NCBI GenBank assembly: GCA_910584955.1
Contig: CAJUDC010000098.1
Location: 1 to 9,935, forward strand
Length of the DNA stretch: 9,935 bases
Origin: an uncultured Paraprevotella sp.
GTDB lineage: Bacteria > Bacteroidota > Bacteroidia > Bacteroidales > Bacteroidaceae
Direction: 5' to 3'
Positions 7,529-9,935 of this stretch are shown one piece after another; position 1 is the stretch's first letter; each line of letters begins with the position of its first letter. The position numbers and the translations under genes were made by a program. The notes under the pieces were generated by a model that was given only the letters and a program-made list of their open reading frames with translations, did not search any database and was not told the origin of the DNA.

Positions 7529-7558
7529 GCAAAAGTAGATAAAAAGCATTACTTTTGC
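7529..7558. repeat. Perfect 9-bp inverted repeat with TTTGC cores; candidate attachment site
   Basis: GCAAAAGTA (7529-7537) and TACTTTTGC (7550-7558) are exact reverse complements around a 12-base spacer. Each arm reads TACTTTTGC outward, so each is both a Bacteroides -7 box and a close match to the GTAnnTTTGC core known for IntDOT-type integrases (CTACTTTTGC leftward, TTACTTTTGC rightward). It lies where the chromosomal nth promoter meets the AT-rich end of the element. Other core-like sequences nearby are GTAAATTTGA (7596-7605) and, on the minus strand, GAACTTTTGC (7699-7708), so which one was the crossover site is open. Confidence 0.5.
7530..7537 (-). promoter_or_regulatory. -7 box of the likely nth promoter
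   Basis: TACTTTTG on the minus strand fits TAnnTTTG and lies 19 bases before the nth ATG. No TTG-type -33 element is found 19-21 bases further upstream; that DNA reads GCAAAAGTAATGC and an A-rich stretch. If the integrative element inserted at this site, the native -33 region may have been displaced. The box is also one arm of a perfect inverted repeat. Confidence 0.5.
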
Positions 7559-7609
7559 GCTTCTTTTTCTTATAAAATAAACACATAGCGAAATAGTAAA
7601 TTTGAGAAA

Positions 7610-7654
7610 AGCGTAGCGAATGTACTGGAACAGCGTTCGTTACGCTATATTTTT
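7610..7654 (+). terminator. Long stem-loop in the element end, terminator-like on the plus strand
   Basis: AGCGTAGCGAA (7610-7620) pairs with TTCGTTACGCT (7636-7646), 11 pairs with a single G-T wobble, around a 15-base loop that itself contains CTG-GAA-CAG. It is followed by ATATTTTT on the plus strand. It could stop chromosomal transcription entering the integrase, or be a folded recombination or repeat element. The terminator reading is an inference. Confidence 0.5.
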
Positions 7655-7678
7655 CTTTCGGCAAAAAGCCAAAGAAAA
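7651..7678. repeat. Second hairpin with A/T-rich stem and GGC-AAAAA-GCC tip
   Basis: TTTTCTTT (7651-7658) pairs with AAAGAAAA (7671-7678); after one unpaired C, GGC (7660-7662) pairs with GCC (7668-7670) across an AAAAA loop. It starts 4 bases after the previous stem-loop, so the two form a tandem palindromic module. It could be a repeated chromosomal or mobile-element sequence, but only one copy is in this window. Confidence 0.55.
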
Positions 7679-7688
7679 CCATAATATA

Positions 7689-7803
7689 GACAAATGACGC
7701 AAAAGTTCAGTTACCACATCATTACCCGTGTGATGATGCAATTTTTTTTGCGAAACCTAAATTTTGCATCGTTTGGCTTCATTTGTCGTATCTGTCGGTA
7801 ACT
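7689..7803. repeat. Nested inverted repeats upstream of the integrase; candidate arm-type sites
   Basis: GACAAATGACGC (7689-7700) recurs inverted with 11 of 12 matches as GCTTCATTTGTC (7776-7787). Inside and beside it, AGTTACC (7709-7715) recurs inverted as GGTAACT (7797-7803). A third pair is CATCAT / ATGATG (7717-7722, 7733-7738). Pairs of short repeats in this position, within 160 bases of an integrase start, resemble the arm-type binding sites that IntDOT-class recombinases use in addition to core sites. With the hairpins to the left, they account for most of the 332-base gene-free stretch 7511-7842, in which I see no coding region. Confidence 0.45.
7735..7770. repeat. Inverted repeat GATGCAA / TTGCATC
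   Basis: GATGCAA (7735-7741) and TTGCATC (7764-7770) are exact reverse complements separated by 22 AT-rich bases that also include two TTTGC sequences (7747-7751 and 7763-7767). It lies between the arms of the larger nested repeats and may be part of the same recombinase-binding region or a regulator site for the integrase promoter. Confidence 0.4.
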
Positions 7804-7821
7804 CACTATAAACTAATTTTG
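7791..7821 (+). promoter_or_regulatory. Promoter of the integrase gene
   Basis: TCTG (7791-7794), a 19-base spacer and TAATTTTG (7814-7821) match TTTG-N19-21-TAnnTTTG with one mismatch in the -33 element. Transcription would begin near 7828, leaving about 15 bases of leader before the integrase ATG at 7843, with GAGTGAG just upstream as a weak ribosome site. The GGTAACT repeat arm (7797-7803) lies in the spacer, so a protein bound there could control integrase expression. Confidence 0.65.
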
Positions 7822-7842
7822 TAACCAAAAAAAGAGTGAGTT

Positions 7843-9078
7843 ATGAGAAGTACTTTTAAGGTCTTGTTTTACGTGAAGAAAGGCAGTGAGAAACCCAATG
7901 GAAACCTGCCTTTAATGTGCCGCCTTACGGTGGACGGAGAGATTAAACAGTTCAGTTGCAAGATGGATGTTCCCTTGCGGCTGTGGGATGTGAAGAACAA
8001 CCGTGCTTCGGGCAAAAGTGTCGAAGCGCAGCGAATCAACATTGCCGTTGATAAAATCCGAGTAGAAGTAAACCGTCGCTATCAGGAACTGATGCAGACG
8101 GACGGATATGTTACTGCCGCCAAACTCAAGGATGCCTATCTCGGTATCGGTGTCAAGCAGGAAACCCTGCTAAAACTTTTCGAGCAGCACAACACCGAAT
8201 TTGCCAAGAAAGTGGGACACAGCAGAGCAAAGGGAACGTTTCAACGTTATGTGACCGTCTACAAACACATCCGTGAGTTCCTGTCCCATACCTACAAGCG
8301 TGAGGATATTCCGCTGAAAGAATTGAACCTCACATTCATCAACGACTTCGAGTATTTTTTGCGCACGGAGAAGAAATGCCGTACCAATACCATTTGGGGC
8401 TACATGATTGTGCTGAAACACATTATCTCCATAGCAAGGAATGACGGTCGTTTGCCGTTCAATCCATTTGCAGGATATATCAATTCGCCCGAAAGCGTGG
8501 ACAGGGGATATATCACAAATGAGGAGATACACACGATGATGAACACCGATATGCCCGACAAGACACACGAGCTTGTCCGAGACCTGTTCATCTTTTCCAC
8601 GTTCACAGGGTTGGCGTATTCCGATGTCAAGAACCTCACGGAAGACAACCTGCAAACATTCTTTGACGGCAATCTATGGATTATCACCCGAAGAAAGAAA
8701 ACCAACACGGAATCCAATATCAGACTGTTGGATGTTCCCCGAAAGATAATAGAGAAGTACAAAGGCATGACAAGGGACAACAAGGTATTCCCCATGCCGA
8801 GCAACACGACTTGCAACAAGAAGTTGAAAACTATTGCCGAGTTGTGCGGTATAAAATCCCGTCTGACCTATCATGTGGCAAGACATTCGGCAGCGACTAC
8901 AGTCCTATTATCCAACGGAGTACCGATTGAAACCGTCAGCCGACTTTTGGGACATACCAACATAAAGACGACCCAAATCTACGCAAAGATAACCGCCCAA
9001 AAGATTAGTCAGGACATGGAAACCCTGTCGCACAGGCTGGAGGATATGGAAAAGAACATTTGCAACGCCATTCAATAA
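7843..9078 (+). CDS. int: Tyrosine recombinase / integrase, IntDOT-like
   Basis: A 411-residue site-specific recombinase that would integrate and excise the element. The N-terminal part (about 1-90) is the Arm-DNA-binding-like domain starting MRSTFKVLFYVKK, the middle (about 107-205) the SAM-like core-binding domain, and about 220-400 the catalytic domain. Active-site residues visible are the beta-hairpin R284/K286 region, H344-x-x-R347 in YHVARHSAAT, H371 in LLGH, and the nucleophile Y380 in TTQIY. The usual first arginine of TGLR is missing: the sequence is FTGLAYSDVKNL, with A258 in its place. IntDOT of CTnDOT is also known to lack this arginine, which, with equal length and a similar start, supports the assignment. 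The ATG at 7843 fits the promoter. A small gene follows 18 bases after the stop, probably on the same transcript. Codon use and GC look slightly lower than in the chromosomal genes to the left. Confidence 0.95.
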   Translation: MRSTFKVLFYVKKGSEKPNGNLPLMCRLTVDGEIKQFSCKMDVPLRLWDVKNNRASGKSVEAQRINIAVDKIRVEVNRRYQELMQTDGYVTAAKLKDAYLGIGVKQETLLKLFEQHNTEFAKKVGHSRAKGTFQRYVTVYKHIREFLSHTYKREDIPLKELNLTFINDFEYFLRTEKKCRTNTIWGYMIVLKHIISIARNDGRLPFNPFAGYINSPESVDRGYITNEEIHTMMNTDMPDKTHELVRDLFIFSTFTGLAYSDVKNLTEDNLQTFFDGNLWIITRRKKTNTESNIRLLDVPRKIIEKYKGMTRDNKVFPMPSNTTCNKKLKTIAELCGIKSRLTYHVARHSAATTVLLSNGVPIETVSRLLGHTNIKTTQIYAKITAQKISQDMETLSHRLEDMEKNICNAIQ

Positions 9079-9096
9079 CCCTTGAATCAAACGGAA

Positions 9097-9483
9097 ATGA
9101 AAAAGGAAAGAAATATAATCACAATGGACGAGTTCGGTAATGTGGTTATGCCGAAAGATATAACCGATGTGTGGATGAACGAAGCCGAGTTGTTGGATTT
9201 GTTCGGTGTAACCGTCCCAACCATTCGGGCAGGTATAAAGGCTCTTTGCAAAAGTGGCACATTAAGGGAGTATGAGATAAGGCGCACCATACGCATATCC
9301 GATAATTGCAGCATGGAAGCTTACAATCTTGAAACGATAATCGCCCTCGCTTTCCGCATCGGAACATTCGGAGCGGAGCAAGTGCGCAATGCCATTCTGA
9401 AAAGACTGTACTTGCGAAAAGAAAAACAAACCGTTTTCTTTTCGCTGACTATGGGTAGGACAAACGGCATACCATTGTCATAA
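9097..9483 (+). CDS. Small HTH-like protein, possibly RhuM-related, of the integrative element
   Basis: 128 residues from the ATG at 9097; an in-frame TTG at 9082 would add five residues, but the ATG follows ACGGAA and gives the MKKERNIITMDEFGNV start that I recall in similar small Bacteroidales proteins beside integrases. Residues about 27-49, MNEAELLDLFGVTVPTIRAGIK, look like a helix-turn-helix. Residues 75-102, AYNLETIIALAFRIGTFGAEQVRNAILK, resemble the conserved part of RhuM/virulence-type proteins (YNLDMIIAVGYRV...FRIW). There is no signal peptide. It may be an excision or regulatory partner of the integrase, which it follows by 18 bases. After about residue 105 the similarity stops and the tail looks unrelated. 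It ends 26 bases before an intrinsic terminator. The DNA-binding role is plausible; the RhuM link is tentative. Confidence 0.75.
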   Translation: MKKERNIITMDEFGNVVMPKDITDVWMNEAELLDLFGVTVPTIRAGIKALCKSGTLREYEIRRTIRISDNCSMEAYNLETIIALAFRIGTFGAEQVRNAILKRLYLRKEKQTVFFSLTMGRTNGIPLS

Positions 9484-9509
9484 ACGTATAAACAGGCACT
9501 CTGATTTTT

Positions 9510-9554
9510 CTCCCGAAAAGCGCAATCCGACAATTCGTTTTTCGGGAGTTTTTT
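9510..9554 (+). terminator. Intrinsic terminator after the int operon
   Basis: CTCCCGAAAAGCG (9510-9522) pairs with CGTTTTTCGGGAG (9536-9548), 13 pairs including one G-T wobble, with a 13-base loop, followed by six T (9549-9554). It ends the transcript of the integrase and the small HTH-like gene. Confidence 0.9.
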
Positions 9555-9663
9555 CATCTTCCTAATCCGATTCCAGCCCCAAACCATTGATTTTTTTTGT
9601 TTCGAGAGGCGTTTTTCCGCATTCTGCTATATTTTGCGTAACAACTTATACATTAAATGCTTA

Positions 9664-9671
9664 TACTTTTG
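9664..9671 (+). promoter_or_regulatory. -7 box for the primase-helicase-like gene
   Basis: TACTTTTG fits TAnnTTTG and lies 35 bases before the ATG at 9707, just beyond the terminator of the preceding operon, so this gene is likely to have its own transcript. No good TTG -33 element is seen 19-21 bases upstream; TTTTG at 9632-9636 is 27 bases away, which is too far for the consensus. Confidence 0.5.
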
Positions 9672-9706
9672 TAGCTGGTATTTTTCAAACTTAAAACCAT
9701 TTGATT

Positions 9707-9935
9707 ATGTCAGCTAACAAACAACAAGACAGCCACCGACCGCCATTGGATGACGGCATGGCAAAGGAAGAATTCATCCGAGTGGGGACAACGATTTACA
9801 AGATTGTAGAGCAACCCAAACTGAACGGAGGGTATATAAGGAAACGCATAGCGTGGAACAACGAGACCCTGCGCCAAGACTACGGCAAGGATTACATCGG
9901 CAGCGTTCCCAAGTATGACGGCTTCTGCACCGTAC
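9707..9935 (+). CDS. Primase-helicase-like protein of a Bacteroidales mobile element (3' end cut by window)
   Basis: The ATG at 9707 opens a frame that runs without a stop to the window edge, giving 76 codons. The start reads MSANKQQDSHRPPLDDGMAK, then VGTTIYKIVEQPKLNGGYIRKRIAWNNETL (about residues 26-55) and DYGKDYIGSVPKYDGFC (about 58-74). From memory this opening, up to the VPKYDGFC segment, is that of large proteins in Bacteroidales integrative elements and prophages that carry a D5/SF3-type helicase domain (DUF5906-like) further on. Those proteins are thought to act in replication of the excised element. The diagnostic Walker motifs lie outside the window, so the call rests only on the N-terminal resemblance. 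It follows a strong terminator and has its own -7 box. An AAAACCATTTGATT leader without a Shine-Dalgarno sequence is normal for Bacteroides. Confidence 0.65.
   Translation, partial: MSANKQQDSHRPPLDDGMAKEEFIRVGTTIYKIVEQPKLNGGYIRKRIAWNNETLRQDYGKDYIGSVPKYDGFCTV

Larger units (their letters stand above)
7529..9935 (+). mobile_element. Left end of an integrative element with IntDOT-like integrase (right end outside window)
   Basis: The stretch begins with a repeat-rich AT-rich region, then an integrase gene, a small HTH-like gene, a terminator, a promoter and the start of a primase-helicase-like gene, all on the plus strand. This order is typical of the terminal module of Bacteroidales integrative mobilizable or conjugative elements. 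The left boundary is put at the TTTGC inverted repeat by analogy with CTnDOT, but it could lie anywhere from about 7529 to 7700. No second attachment copy is visible because the other end is beyond the window. Whether it carries mobilization, transfer or cargo genes is unknown. Confidence 0.72.

Noticed and set aside
6956..7588. 210-codon plus-strand open frame opposite nth and running into the element end
   Set aside because: Almost entirely antisense to nth, whose catalytic and iron-sulfur residues are intact; no promoter or family support.
7511..7842. tRNA-type attachment site or CRISPR leader in the intergenic stretch
   Set aside because: No cloverleaf, CCA end or regularly spaced direct repeats are present; the repeats are inverted pairs of differing sequence.
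8674..8886. Minus-strand 70-codon frame inside the integrase gene
   Set aside because: Antisense to the catalytic domain of the integrase, with no independent evidence.
9321..9587. 88-codon minus-strand open frame across the terminator
   Set aside because: It crosses the intrinsic terminator stem and is antisense to the end of the small HTH-like gene; no start signal or family match.

Overview
The window looks like a Bacteroides-type chromosome (order Bacteroidales). Supporting signs are the TAnnTTTG promoter boxes, the weak Shine-Dalgarno sequences, a Bacteroides-length phosphoglycerate kinase, and an integrase resembling that of the Bacteroides conjugative transposon CTnDOT. All assignments are from reading the sequence and recalled family knowledge; no database search was run.

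Layout. Positions 1-2071 (+) hold the 3' part of an arabinose-5-phosphate isomerase gene (KdsD/KpsF type, SIS plus two CBS domains), then a gene for an exported phospholipase D/cardiolipin-synthase-like protein, 36 bases apart and probably co-transcribed. A strong hairpin at 2080-2112 separates them from convergent minus-strand genes and looks like a shared bidirectional terminator. Positions 2148-5365 (-) hold a two-gene unit read right to left: a lipoprotein of the NMT1/SsuA-like substrate-binding fold, then, after 5 bases, a large cytoplasmic TPR protein of unknown role. Positions 5444-7510 (-) hold two housekeeping genes, phosphoglycerate kinase (pgk, with a recognisable promoter) and endonuclease III (nth).

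From about 7530 to the right edge the character changes. A 332-base AT-rich intergenic stretch (7511-7842) is full of inverted repeats and contains TTTGC-type sequences resembling IntDOT core sites. It is followed by a tyrosine recombinase gene, a small HTH/RhuM-like gene, an intrinsic terminator, a promoter, and the first 76 codons of what I recognise as a Bacteroidales primase-helicase-like protein. I read this as the left end of an integrative (mobilizable or conjugative) element inserted just upstream of nth without breaking a gene. The other end, the mobilization genes and any cargo lie outside the window, so the element type and exact boundary are unresolved.

How the genes work together. 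KdsD supplies the Kdo precursor for lipopolysaccharide, and the exported HKD protein probably acts on phospholipids, so the first operon has an envelope theme. The lipoprotein/TPR pair has no ABC permease or ATPase beside it. The integrase and small HTH gene are the likely recombination and regulatory module of the element, and the primase-helicase-like gene is its likely replication module. I found no CRISPR array, tRNA or rRNA, and no clearly new system. The most worthwhile second looks are the attachment region, the altered integrase active site, and the orphan lipoprotein/TPR pair.
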